In this document: piece after piece, positions 47,613 through 57,870 of the stretch | Layout of the letters: the number at the start of each line of letters is the position of its first letter | Numbering within the stretch: the first letter of the stretch is position 1 | Origin: Farysia itapuensis | Lineage: Eukaryota > Basidiomycota > Ustilaginomycetes > Ustilaginales > Ustilaginaceae | DNA: 64,000 nt | Direction of reading: 5' to 3' | Assembly: GCA_023212645.1 (NCBI GenBank) | Contig: JALBYC010000005.1 | Location: forward strand, 620,001-684,000 | Notes under the pieces: model-generated | What the model saw: only the letters and a program-made list of their open reading frames with translations | What the model was told of the DNA's origin: nothing | The model's database searches: none | Position numbers and translations under genes: made by a program

Positions 47613-48810
47613 CGCCGTTGCTTGCTGCACTTGTCGGCAAAGACAAGCTGATTGAATAAAATAAAAATAAAGAAATTCGCCGCAATGCATGACTGCGAAA
47701 TGAGACGTGACAGTTTTGAAAAAGTTGGGTGGGGCCGAGAGCCTGCGCGCTTGATTTTGCTTTTTTTGCATTTTTCTCTGCTGGTGTGGTGCTGTGGTGT
47801 TTGATGCGTGTGGCTTTGAACTGCTCTGGTGCCTCTGGGCCTCCTTTCCTTCCAACTCCCTCTTGCTTTGTGCCTCTTACTGCCTGCATCTCTTTGTCTT
47901 GGTCCCTTTTTTTTTTTGTTCTTGGGCCTACTCCTGCCGCTCTGCCTCATTTCAGTCTCTGGCTTGGGTGCCGCTTCGCCTGCCTCGCCTTGCCTCCCAT
48001 TGCGCACATTGAGCTCATCCGCTCCTTGATCGGCAACACGCATCTCCCGCCTCACTCGTAAGTTAGCTCCGGAGCCCACTCTCCCCTGCCTCGGGCACTT
48101 TGACCCTGCTTCCGCCCCCCGCGCTCCCACTGTTGTCGCAACTGCCTGTCAGTCGCCTGCATGCCACATGGTCTTGCACGCTTCTCTCCGCGGGCCTGCA
48201 CGTCAGTGCTTGTTCTGTCCACGTTAAGCGCCTTTCCGAGCGCGGACCCTGAAGACATGATCTCACCGCCTCATCTTAGGGCGCGTGTTGGATGTCGCCA
48301 AGACCCTGTAGCTTGTTCTTCTGGTCCGCACCATCGGGCCCTCGCGATGTCTCCCTTCTCCTGTCACTCCCGCAGCAGGGTTGATGTAGCATATAAACTG
48401 ACTTGGGATGTATTTGGCTCTAACAGCTTTCTACGCGAACGATCGATTGACCCGATCCGGCTGGTTAGCTGATTTTCGACGCGTTTGGCCGATCCCGCAA
48501 ATCCATCCGCGCCTCCGCATCTCCCTTTCCATCCTCACATCCATCTCCGCGATCGACGATCAGCCGCGTATTTTCTGCACGCGTACGCGCTTCTGATCAT
48601 TGTCTACATTGTATCTACACGATAGTCTCGCCCGGCCATCTCTCGTGACACTGCGCCTGCATTTCGACGCGCTTTTCATCGTGTCCCCAATCGCGTCATC
48701 CAGCCTATTGTTCACTGTTTACTGCTTGACCCTCTTTGCCGCCGCTAGTCTATAGCGCCAATCTCTCCAGCAGCCTTGTGCTCACAGACAACAAGCTCTT
48801 GAACGTCATC
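47613..48810. promoter_or_regulatory. Upstream region and long leader of the HMG-box gene
   Basis: 1.2 kb without a gene. A TATAAA box lies at 48392-48397, ~415 nt before the HMG ATG, so a leader of several hundred nt is likely. The leader is pyrimidine-rich and has ATG-containing short frames. The part at 47720-48010 is T- and CT-rich with a run of nine T near 47910. Confidence 0.5.
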
Positions 48811-50397
48811 ATGGACTCGCAACATCTCGTTTCACCGCAGGAAGCTGCTGCTCAAGCTCAGGCGCGAAGGATGCAGCCTTCTGACCCTATGGGCCACCAT
48901 AGTCACCACCATCACAGTCATCCTGGCTCAGACGACGTTGGCGCTGGGCAGCAGTATTTTAACCCTGCGGCCATGCACTCGCGCAACATTGGTCTCGACG
49001 GCGGTGGACCTCAGTCACATTATGGTGGTATGCAATTGCCACCTTTGGGTCAAGGTCAGAACAACGGTGGCCATGGCAACATGAATCACTCTGCCCACTC
49101 TTACGGGTCTCACTTCGGTAATCAGTCGCACGCTATGCCCTCGCAGCTCGCCTACCCACATCACTCCAACAATCCTTCACATGGTCACATGGCAGGTGGA
49201 CAGGCTCCCGGAGGAATGCCCATGTATGGCTACGGCGTGCATCATTCCTCGCCGCAACAGCACTACTCGCACGTCCCAGGTCAGGCTGCCCATGGCGGCA
49301 TGGGTGGCATGGTCAGTGGTGCCGGCTCAAATCCAATGATGGGAGCTCCCGGTGGACCCAACTCTGGCCCAGACTTTGGCAACCACGGCTTTGGTCAGCA
49401 GCAGCACTACCCGCAGTACTTTCAGCCTCAAAACCTTCAGAGCATTTCACCAAGTCAGGCTGGTGCACCACCGGCTGGCAATCACGCTGCTGGATCTGCA
49501 CTGAGCCATGGTGCTTCAGCACCCAAATCGAAGGAAAAGGCGCCCAAAGCGCCCAAGGTCCCAAAAGCCCCCAAGGCTCCAAAGGCCGAAAAGGTGCCAA
49601 AGCCACCAGCGGAGCCCAAGATCAAGGCGAGCAAGAAAGGCGCAGGCGTTGACGGTCCAAAGGCCAAGGACAAGGCACATCCTTATGCTCATCCTGGATC
49701 TGACGGAATTGCCCCCGAAGCCAAAGCTGCAAAGAAGCCGAAAAAGTCTGACGAACCACCAAAACCAACAGCGCTCAAGTCACGCCTTAAGCCACCGAAG
49801 CAAGCGCCATCAGCGTGGCAAATCTTCTTTACCGAAGAGTTGCAAAAGATCAAGGCAGAAAGTCCAGACGAACGACTCAACGTTGCCCACGTCGCCAAAG
49901 ATGCAGGTCAACGTTACGCCGCGCTACCCGAGTCTGCGAAAGAAGAGTTTGCCAGAAGGAGTCTCGAGGCCAAAGAGCAGTGGGAGAAGGAAATGTCGGA
50001 CTGGAAGGCTAAATTGACGCCAGAGGACATCCGACAAGAGAACCTGTACCGCTCAGCTCAACGCAAAGCGGGCAAGTCGCGTAAGGGAAATCTCAAAGAT
50101 CCAAACGCGCCCAAGAAGCCCTTGTCTGCGTACTTCCTCTTCCTACGTGCGATTCGAGCCGATCCCAGCATGACGCAAGCCGTCTTTGAAGGTGAACAAG
50201 AGACTACCAAGCAGAGTGTGCTTGCTGCTGCCAAGTGGCGCAGTCTGAGCGAGACCGACAAGCAGCCCTACCTTGATCGAGCTGAGGCTGACAAAGCACG
50301 CTACGAACGACTGCGTCGTGAGTACGAAAAGACGAACGGCATCGAGACTTCCTCTTCCAAGTTGATCAAGGACGACAAGAGTGAGTCCGACGAATAG
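48811..50397 (+). CDS. Protein with two HMG boxes and Lys/Pro/Ala repeat linker
   Basis: 528 aa from ATG 48811; the frame is open to 48736 but only from a TTG. The N-terminal ~230 residues are His/Gly/Gln/Met-rich and disordered (HHSHHHHSHPG). A KAPKAPK-type repeat (about 230-285) makes a basic linker of the histone-H1 sort. HMG box 1 covers about 325-395 (KQAPSAWQIFFTEELQKIKA, AGQRYAALPESAKEEFARRS). Box 2 covers about 430-505 (DPNAPKKPLSAYFLFLRAIR, AAKWRSLSETDKQPYLDRAE). A short acidic end follows (DDKSESDE). Two non-identical boxes plus a basic linker suggest an architectural chromatin factor (Nhp6/HmgB-like) rather than a MATA_HMG mating regulator. No mitochondrial presequence is seen, so Abf2 is unlikely. 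Confidence 0.88.
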   Translation: MDSQHLVSPQEAAAQAQARRMQPSDPMGHHSHHHHSHPGSDDVGAGQQYFNPAAMHSRNIGLDGGGPQSHYGGMQLPPLGQGQNNGGHGNMNHSAHSYGSHFGNQSHAMPSQLAYPHHSNNPSHGHMAGGQAPGGMPMYGYGVHHSSPQQHYSHVPGQAAHGGMGGMVSGAGSNPMMGAPGGPNSGPDFGNHGFGQQQHYPQYFQPQNLQSISPSQAGAPPAGNHAAGSALSHGASAPKSKEKAPKAPKVPKAPKAPKAEKVPKPPAEPKIKASKKGAGVDGPKAKDKAHPYAHPGSDGIAPEAKAAKKPKKSDEPPKPTALKSRLKPPKQAPSAWQIFFTEELQKIKAESPDERLNVAHVAKDAGQRYAALPESAKEEFARRSLEAKEQWEKEMSDWKAKLTPEDIRQENLYRSAQRKAGKSRKGNLKDPNAPKKPLSAYFLFLRAIRADPSMTQAVFEGEQETTKQSVLAAAKWRSLSETDKQPYLDRAEADKARYERLRREYEKTNGIETSSSKLIKDDKSESDE

Positions 50398-50650
50398 TTG
50401 CTCTTCGTCGAACACCGTCGAACACCAATCACTCTTTACAACGAGAGTTACGAGACTCGAAAGCACTATACCCTTCGATTTTGCACCACAGCGATGCCAC
50501 TGTTACTTTTCTGATTTCTCCTCTTCTTACATTGTCCGCGCTCATCAGCTTTGTGCTTTGTAAATCATGTATTTGTCTTCCAATGGAGTGATCTTTCCAC
50601 TTGCACAAGTTCACCATTGCAAGTGTATGTCCTGCGACAACGCGCGGGCG

Positions 50651-52250
50651 CTAAGCCGTTCCTTGGGAGGCTTGTCCAGTGAGGACGGTAGCCCCAGGAG
50701 GGCCGAAGCGAATGACCATGACCGAAGTGTTGTCAGTGCTAAAATTCGACATAGCATGTTGCAGGAGCTTTTGCGACGCCGCTTGAGGATCGCGCTCATC
50801 CGCGATGAGGTCCACAGCGTCCTGGTCCTGGGTCACGTCCCACAACTGTATCGGACATGGCAGCAAGGAGCGGTCAGTCACAAAAGCTCTTTTTCGCTAT
50901 TAAAAAGGAACAAAACTTACGCCGTCGCAAGCGACAATGAGGAATGTGTCCTCCTGCGTGAGCACCGTCTCGGTTGTGTAGGGGGAGCCGACTACAAATT
51001 CCTTCATGGCTGAATCACCCAAGGACCGAGTAACGGCTAAGACTCCATTCACTCGGTGGTTCATCACAAAGCCTCCTGCGTCGGTGATGCGCTTAGCCTC
51101 TTGCGCGTCCGAGCCCTTGTGATCGTACGTTAGCCGCACCGCTGTCCCTCCGCGGCTAAAAAAGCAATAGGAAGGCGCAATGTGCACAGATCAGTTTGGG
51201 CAATTGTGGAGGGTCGCTATAGTTTAGCCATACTCACCACAGGACCGCACGGGCATCGCCCACATTGGCAGTGTATAAAACCCTTCGGATGCCTGGAGAT
51301 TCTTGGGCGTCGGCCCCGTCTGACTGCTTTGTTGGCTTTGCGCTGCTGGAGCCGTCGAACTTGCGCGACATTCGGGACCACAAGCCCTCTGATTCATTCG
51401 TGCTGCCACTCGTCGCCTTGGCCGAGCCTTGCTGATGTGCCCCAGCACTGTTGGCCGTAGAACCGCCAGAGGCGTTGGACGGCTCTACATGGCCCGAAGT
51501 CATTGGTCGACCTTTATCATCTTCGAGACGAAGGAAGGCTACAACGGCAGTGCAGCCGCTGGTTGTACCCTGTTCCTTTGCGATAGCCGACAACTTGTGG
51601 TCGACTGCATGAAAGGTCCTGTTCAGAATGTCGGGCACCGCTGCATCCCTGTTGGATGCAAGCGTATCAAGCAGGTACTGTTGGGTCTACAAGTCAGCAT
51701 CACCCATCGCGCATATTGTGTGCATGCATGTCGACTTACAGTGTGGAAGTTCTGGCCGCACCATTCGGCAGCATGCTTGCCCGCATGCCCGTCAAAGATG
51801 CCAAAGAAGCCTTGTCCGGAGACATTGCCGAAGTCGTATACGAAGGCATACGAATCCTCCATGGTCCGCCTCCATCGCTTGTTGCGGTCCTCACTAACAC
51901 CGATGCGGAAGGGAAGACCAGAGGGATCACTGGACGCGTCGCTGGTCTCTGCTCGCGAGGAGGCGCTCAGGGAGCTAGGATGCTGATTCAGAACCTAGTG
52001 GGCAGGGCAAAGTCGCTTCAGTCACAAGCACATTCTGCGGATTGCGGTCGATCACTTACCCCGTTCGTCTTGAGCCCCTTAGCAAAGGTGACAGCCGTGG
52101 ACTCGGCGTCCAGGGAAGCTTTCTGTTGCCTGTATTCAAGAGTACAAGAGTCAGCGACGCTCATTCAGTGGCATCTCTAAAAGACCAAACGTACGGAGCT
52201 CGAGTTTCCATATCCGGCGGCGATTCGTTCAGGCTGATGGAAGTGGCCAT
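50651..52250 (-). CDS. PTC1: PP2C-family Ser/Thr phosphatase (Ptc1-like)
   Basis: Six exons, all in phase: 52250-52195, 52129-52060, 51994-51740, 51677-51238, 51155-50921 and 50845-50651, 416 aa. Metal-binding and catalytic motifs: RWRRTMEDSYAFVYDF, FFGIFDGHAGKHAAEWCGQ, GTTSGCTAVVAFLRLE, LYTANVGDARAVLC plus RGGTAVRLTYDHKGSD across an intron, RVNGVLAVTRSLGDSAMKEF, FLIVACDG plus LWDVTQDQDAVDLI, and NFSTDNTSVMVIRF with the last Asp. A Ser/Gly-rich insert of ~65 residues follows FLRLEDDKG. PTC1-type enzymes dephosphorylate Hog1 and other MAP kinases. Start MATSISLNESPP is the only ATG in phase. Confident for PP2C, moderate for Ptc1 in particular. Confidence 0.93.
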
Positions 52251-54099
52251 GTTGAGACGAAGGGATCTCAAGGGACCAGCAGTGAATAGAGGGCGTTGAT
52301 GGAATCACTGAAGCTTCTCTTGTCGGATTGCGATGACACACTTGCTGCATACTGGGCACGTCAGCTCCACATGCGTACATACAAAGAAATATGACCCCAC
52401 TGTTATATCGTCAGACACGAACATCGCCGACGCGCGTCGGCGCGCCGACGCGATCTGGCGCATGTCACAGTATCTTTATTCGGATCCACAGGCTGCCCAC
52501 CGAGAGGCGCATCTGAGGCAGAGGTGCCACGCAGCTAGGGACAAAAAAAAAAAGGATCTGAATCTTTCAACGAGCAGCATGAGGCGGCAGAACAGAGCGG
52601 CGACCAAGGGGAATTAAGTCGGTAACGAGGTCTGCAAGCCTCGCTGCGCAAGTTGTTGAGAACTGCGAGCCGATGAAGCAGAAGCAGACGCAGCGATGGA
52701 AACAAAACGCGACTCAGGCTGACAGCTTGCACTAGCTTCCATTCAGAAGGAACGAGCCTGCGCTTCGACCAAATCGCCCCGTCTCCAGTCTGCAAGCGAA
52801 GATGTTCCTTGCTTGAAGGATGCTTTCGGAACTGATCTGTCGAGCTACATTTCACAACTGCCGAAGATTGATAGAAGAGCTGCGTCTACTATCGAGATCT
52901 AAACGAGCTCAATGACTGCAACGAAGTTCTATAAAGCGGCTTCTTATACCCAAGAGATCTTGTAGAATCTAAGAAGAGGTCTAGAACAACGCTGCCTTCC
53001 GTACGAAATCAGAAGCCCTCGTCGTCTCTCAGCTGCACTCAAGGGCATCTAAGCCAAACTCGCGAATCCAACGGATGTTTGGGACATCCCAGTTGCTCTC
53101 GACGGGCGAAATTGGCATACTGTTCTTCTACCACCTAGACCTTCAAGGAGCTTTGACTGGCGTAATCTTCGTCATTGATGACAAGTGCCTGACTTGCGTC
53201 ACAGTGCTAGAAGATTCTAATGCGATCTCATAGTGACCCGAGAAGAAACATTCATCGGAAGCCGCGCGAGACTTCCCCGTTTCTGCTTGTGCATGTTGCA
53301 AAGCTTCAATATTGCGACGGTGAAGCAGCATCACAGCGCAGTGTACACAAAAGCACCAAACACCTCCCCACTCGCAAACACGTCTTTGAAGACTTTTCTG
53401 ACGGGGATGGAGCCTGGCCAGACGACAGCGGAGCTGAGAAGAGCGATCGACGCGGCGCAGAACAGAGAAAGACCTGCGTCTGGAACATGGAAACTTTGAG
53501 TCAATATCGGTTTGGCTCTGATGCTTCTTTCTTCAGCATTGTACTCGCAGCTGCCGGTCATTGAGTACGTCAATCCGCAGCCACGACGATCCAAGCCCTG
53601 CATTCCAGTACGCAACGTATCTGCCATGTAGGGTATATATGGTTTATGCGAAAAAGCTGGATATGTTAGATCGCTTTTCTACGATGTTAGATCTTTTGTT
53701 GCTCGAAAAAGTCGCCCTTAGCTCGCCCGAATGTTGATTCCGCTTCTTTCCTTCTTACCACCATCATCCCCGTTTGTTCGGATTTTCCGCGCCTCGAGTT
53801 CTCGGTGCCCTGCATAATGTATTGACCATTCTTCGCGGAAAAGGGCGTGCTGCATCTATTTTTGTCCTTGTCTTCTGCTTTTCTCGTCACCACGGGTGTC
53901 GCCAGTTGGTGCCATCGTATACCTTCTTTATCTCTTCCATCAGCCGATTGCTTGCGACAACTAAGCACTTTCGTCTTCTCGCTTCCTCTTACATCACTTC
54001 GGTGACGCCTATGAAATAAGCCGAGCGTTGCGCGCGAGCTCGTCAACACAACGACTCATCTCATCACAGCGCTCACTTGTTCTTCCTGCCCACCTTTCG
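52251..54099. other. Gene-poor stretch with short coding-like remnants
   Basis: Upstream of the PP2C gene and start of a 6-kb gene-poor zone. A GC palindrome, CGCCGACGCGCGTCGGCG, lies at 52426-52443 with a third half-site after it, holding ACGCG (MCB-like) cores. A poly-A run is at 52543-52552. A frame at about 52990-53233 reads protein-like for ~80 residues (with TSQLLSTGEIGILFFYHLDL near 53081) but has no start supported by context and is preceded by a stop. Frames on both strands at 53140-53630 are similar. I see no gene I can support. Confidence 0.4.
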
Positions 54100-54623
54100 A
54101 TGTATCTGAGAAGACTCGTGCTGCTTGCTGCTCTTTTGCAGCTCCGTTGGACTGTTTCCGGGTACTCTGCCAGATGCCCACAGCTGGGTCAGCACTACGC
54201 GAGTGTCTTTCGGGGTGCACTTGTCACTCCTGGCATTTATGCAGGTCGAAACTCTACAATGCATAAATCAGTAACAAGCCAATATCACGGTGGGTCTCAG
54301 ACAACATCTACTCAATTACAAAGCTCATTCATGCATGTTCTAACTCTACCCTGCCCGCCTTTGTTTACATGCAGGTGTAGACTCTACAATGTTCGACGCT
54401 CATGCATGGATTACAACTATGTATGACCCAAGTCTCTAACTTGTATACTCGCTTCTACAGCATCGGAGGCGTCGATATCTCCGCTCAATACCGCAGTTAC
54501 AAGCCAGTTCTTCGTCCATGCCTTAGTCGCAGAAACTTGACAGACGAAGGGTTTGTCGGGCAACCGCCGAACAAAGTTGTCGTTCGACTATCCGCTGTTC
54601 CGAAACTGGCGAATTTGTCTTGA
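54100..54623 (+). CDS. Candidate small secreted protein (effector-like), three exons
   Basis: The ATG at 54100 opens a signal peptide, MYLRRLVLLAALLQLRWTVS, followed by GYSARCPQLGQHYASVFRGA. Unspliced, the frame ends at 54426. A spliced model reads on with clear introns: acceptor at 54374 (TTCTAAC branch, pyrimidine run, TGCAG) and a 40-nt intron 54421-54460 (GTATGA, CTCTAAC, TTCTACAG), giving exons 54375-54420 and 54461-54623. The first donor is either 54244/54245 (GTCGAA) or 54289/54290 (GTGGGT, the better consensus), for 117 or 132 aa. The C-terminus is IIGGVDISAQYRSYKPVLRP, then NLTDEGFVGQPPNKVVVRLS. Two Cys remain in the mature chain of either model. No domain is known. It stands alone between repeats and gene-poor DNA. 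Confidence 0.5.
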
Positions 54624-54732
54624 AGCACGGCTACAGCTGTGCCGTCTCTTGCCAAATCTGGTGGCAGTTCCCACTGTTGAGTCATAAACTGCTCAGTCTT
54701 CCCTTCTGCAAGATGAATCGTTTCTGTTCACC

Positions 54733-54955
54733 TCTATTTTTCTCTGCTTTCTTCCTCTCTCTATCTCTTCATCTCTTTATGTCTCTTCCTCTCTCTGTCT
54801 CTTCCTCTCTCTGTCTCTTCCTCTCTCTGTCTCTCCCTCTCTCTGTCTCTTCCTCTCTCTGTCTCTTCCTCTCTCTTTCTCTTCCTCTCTCTGTCTCTCC
54901 CTCGCTCTATCCGCCGCCATGTCCATGTCTCTGTCTCTCTCTCCACCTATCTTCG
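54733..54955. repeat. CT-rich microsatellite (TCTCTGTCTCTTCC-type)
   Basis: About 220 nt of imperfect pyrimidine repeat built from TCTCTGTCTCTTCCTC units of 14-16 nt. The minus strand is correspondingly GA-rich. It lies downstream of the candidate secreted-protein gene. Open frames through it are simple-sequence artefacts. Confidence 0.85.
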
Positions 54956-55633
54956 TAGCTGCGTCTCTCTGTCTGTGTTGTTTGTGTCTTTAGTATCCGT
55001 GTGTGCTCGCTGTCACCTCCTTGTTGTCCTCTCCTTTGCTTTCACCCCTCCTTCGTTTCTATTACTCCCTACTTCGGTTTCTTGTTCCCTCCTTACTTCT
55101 GATCTTTCCTCTTTCTCGCCTTTCTCCAGGCCGTCGTCAGTGTCCGTAAAATCTCTCCTTTGTCCATCTTCTCGCTTTCATCGGCGCAGACTCGCGCAAC
55201 TTTTCACCGAATGATGTGCAATTTTTAACGTCAGGCTTTGCACCGGCACCTGATGCTACCACCTTTTCGAACTCATCATTTTGTCGACCCTTTATTGGCG
55301 TGCGCTTTCTGCACGCACTGGTAGGATGTTGGCACAAGGCTGCGTGATGTCTCATTTCATGCTGCGCGACTGACCTGAGTATCGTTCGAATGACTGGGCA
55401 CTGATATTCAGTGTGGGTTGACACATACTTTAGTGCGGTTCAACACTTGTTCTGATCGGCTTATAAGCCCAGTTCTGTCTTGTCTGACGGCGCGTCAGAT
55501 CTTCTCCTCTTACGAAGGTCTGCAAACTCGGCGTGCATAGCAGTCAGGGACTTCGCCGCTGTACTTTATAGACGTGGCACGTCCTCTTGCTGTGCTCGGG
55601 CTATAAAATAATAGCATAAGCTAAAAATAATTT
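54956..55633. other. Gene-poor DNA between microsatellite and AT-rich element
   Basis: About 680 nt with no coding-like frame. Base composition falls towards A/T at about 55600. Nothing else recognised. Confidence 0.35.
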
Positions 55634-56164
55634 TGAATATATATTTAATTTTAATGTGGGCCGGCCCATAATTAATTATTATTTAATAATAATAAATAAT
55701 TTATTTATTAGGGAGCTTTCGGTGCACCAAAATACCGCTTTTTTAGAGCTAAAAAAATGTCAAAATCGACAAATTTGGCTGGTGTTTAGCAGATTTGGCT
55801 CTTTTTTAGCTCTAAAAAAGCGGTATTTTGGTGCACCGAAAACTCCCTATTATGTAGACGCTGTAGATCACCCAAAACCGCCTTCTTTGACAGCATAATT
55901 ACACATATCTCTCGCAAGTCGTCTAAGTGTTTCTCGCGTGGAAACAAAGTGAAACACTCGGTCAGAGTCGCTTTGTTATCATGGGAGCACGAGCAGCTTG
56001 CGAGCGCTTAATATTTCTCGCGCAAAGCAAACGAGTTCGCCCTTGTTGCATTTTTTCGCGGCGCAAAAGCCCAAAAAGAAGCGCAATGATTTATATTGAA
56101 GTAATAATTATTTAAAATTAAATAAATTATGGGCCGGCCCATAATTTAAATATCGAATTTCAAT
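55634..56164. mobile_element. AT-rich inverted-repeat element (MITE-like) with GGGCCGGCCC-containing termini
   Basis: Two AT-rich ends of ~55-60 nt, each centred on GGGCCGGCCC (55658-55667 and 56131-56140), are imperfect inverted copies of each other: the outer edge of each starts TTGAA and then runs through a T/A-rich stretch to the palindrome. The right copy sits in a perfect 26-nt palindrome at 56123-56148. The body is far richer in A/T than the neighbouring DNA and encodes no protein with a domain. A 47-bp-arm hairpin lies inside. No clear target-site duplication was found, so a non-autonomous transposon is inference; other options are a relic origin or a structural element. Confidence 0.45.
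55710..55848. repeat. 47-bp-arm inverted repeat (hairpin) inside the AT-rich element
   Basis: Arms 55710-55756 and 55802-55848 are reverse complements with one mismatch over 47 nt (GCTTTC against GTTTTC), separated by a 45-nt loop. The arm reads AGGGAGCTTTCGGTGCACCA then AAATACCGC and a poly-T/A stretch with TAGAGCTA. The loop holds a near-direct repeat of AATTTGGCT. As RNA this would be a very stable stem. No known structured RNA family was recognised. Confidence 0.9.
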
Positions 56165-56929
56165 GTTATATGCATCAAACTTAATCCGAGTTGACAGATG
56201 TGCAAACAGACAAATGCAGTCTCTAGCGCGTTCCTGGGCAACAAACTGTGATGCCAACACATACAAGACGAATGCGCAGGCGTTTTCGACCACGACTAAG
56301 CCACAGGTGCCTTTTCGACGAGTTTGCAGGAAGACGCACGATTGACGCTTTCGGCTGCACAATTTGGGATAAACAGGGTCACCGGTCAGGCTTGGAAAAG
56401 GTCGCCGGTCGGGTCTTGTGTACTGACCACGAAGCACGGTACTGTACCGTCAAAGAGGGGCTTGAGGAGTACACAAGAGAGACGCGAGCATAAGCATTGT
56501 AGAATTGGCAGCGAATGGATGTACCAGGACGTGCAAAGGGACGGAAGGAAGGGCATGAAAATGAGGGGCAATAAAGTTTTGCCGGGATATGCACGTGCTT
56601 CTTCCACGTGCGTCTCATGGGAATGCGGGGAGCCGATGGAAAGACCTTGGTGACTGCCGAGATGCCCGAATGCATCGCGAGGCTCGATTACGCCATTACA
56701 CGTGCTTACAGGAGCTGTCGGAGAGTGGCCACGCAGGGACGGCATCTCGGGGCTCGAAAATGACATCATTGGGGTCTAGAACCGTACTAGAAGGTGGCAC
56801 CAGGCCTGAGGGGAAGCGTATATGCATGCAGGAGAAGATGCACATTCTGCGCTAGTACATGCAGGGGCTAGCGCGAGGACGCATGACAACGGAGCGAAGA
56901 AGGGAGACTAGGCAGGCAGAATCCCTGAG
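56165..56929. other. Gene-poor DNA right of the AT-rich element
   Basis: About 760 nt. Open frames up to ~125 codons exist on both strands at 56324-56770 but overlap each other, lack splice signals or domains, and look like chance. No RNA gene seen. Confidence 0.35.
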
Positions 56930-57870
56930 GGCTGCAGATACCCGGAAGAGGCAAGATGCAGCAAAGCTGCGGGTCACGGCAGCAGTCTGGATCTCGGCAG
57001 CTCGGCAGAAGGTCGCAAGATAGAGCGGGAGAAAGGAAGAAGATGACTGAGCAGTGCCGATTCATGGATCCGTGCAGATACCTGCATACACGCAGAGCTA
57101 CAGCGGAACGCAAGAATCAGGCAGAAAGCCAGAGGAATAACAAGATCTGGGTGGACCCGGTGCGCGGCAGCTTGACAGTGTGCTGGGCTTGGGTAGAACG
57201 TCAGAGCTTGGCAGGATCTGGGTGCAGACAGGCGCGCAAAAGTCTGCACTGAATCGGCGGAAAGTCAGAGAAGACCTGGGTGCATATACACTGCATATAC
57301 AGCTAGAGGGGATTGCGACAAAACGAACCCGATATGCAGGAAAGTTATGCCGAGTGTGGACGCATGCATCGGTGCCGAAGCATGGAAAGAAAGGGCAGAA
57401 CGACAGAGCTCTACAGGACCTGGGTGCATGCAGAATAATAGAGGCTTGTCGTGAATGACCAGAGTACAGGGGGGGCTGACTGGTTCTGGGTGCAGGCGGA
57501 AATGCAGAGGTCTGAAAGAAGGCAGAATGTCAGAGCCTTGTGCGATATGAGAATATCTGGGTGCACAAGTAGCGGCAAAAGTCTGCAGAGACAGTGCCAA
57601 AGAGCGGGGAACGTGCTCGGCTTGCAGAGCTGCAGAAAGATACAAAGAAGGGCAGAATGTCAGACTCTCGCAAATTCCGGGTGCACACAGACGTGCAGAA
57701 TACTGCAAAGGAAGAGCGGAAGTCGGGGAGGAAATGCTGAAAATCGGGTGCATATAGACCTGCAGAAGCCTGCAAACCCAGATCCGGGTGCATATGGAAC
57801 TGCAGAAGTCTGCAAGGAAGGGGCGAGATGCCGGAGATTTTGGTAAGGAAACGGGTGCATTCACTACGCC
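56930..57870. repeat. Degenerate minisatellite, ~66-nt period
   Basis: A recurring block of the form CTGGGTGCATAYAGACCTGC followed by AGAAGTCTGCAAAGGAAG and then CAGAATGTCAGAG. GGGTGCA cores start at 57220, 57278, 57422, 57488, 57559, 57679, 57746, 57786 and 57853, so most spacings are near 58-72 or twice that. Older, weaker copies reach back to about 56930. Copies are diverged by substitution and indel. The period near 66 keeps frames open on both strands (for example 208 codons on minus at 57265-57891) with recurrent MHP and CAP peptides, but no start context or domain supports coding. Confidence 0.75.

Noticed and set aside
53331..53627. 98-codon minus-strand ORF with one hydrophobic segment
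   Set aside because: A TATA-like sequence only ~10 nt ahead of the ATG, no domain and overlapping open frames; not enough to call a gene.
54620..54958. 112-codon plus-strand ORF rich in Leu and Ser
   Set aside because: It is the translation of the CT microsatellite (LSLPLSVSS repeats).
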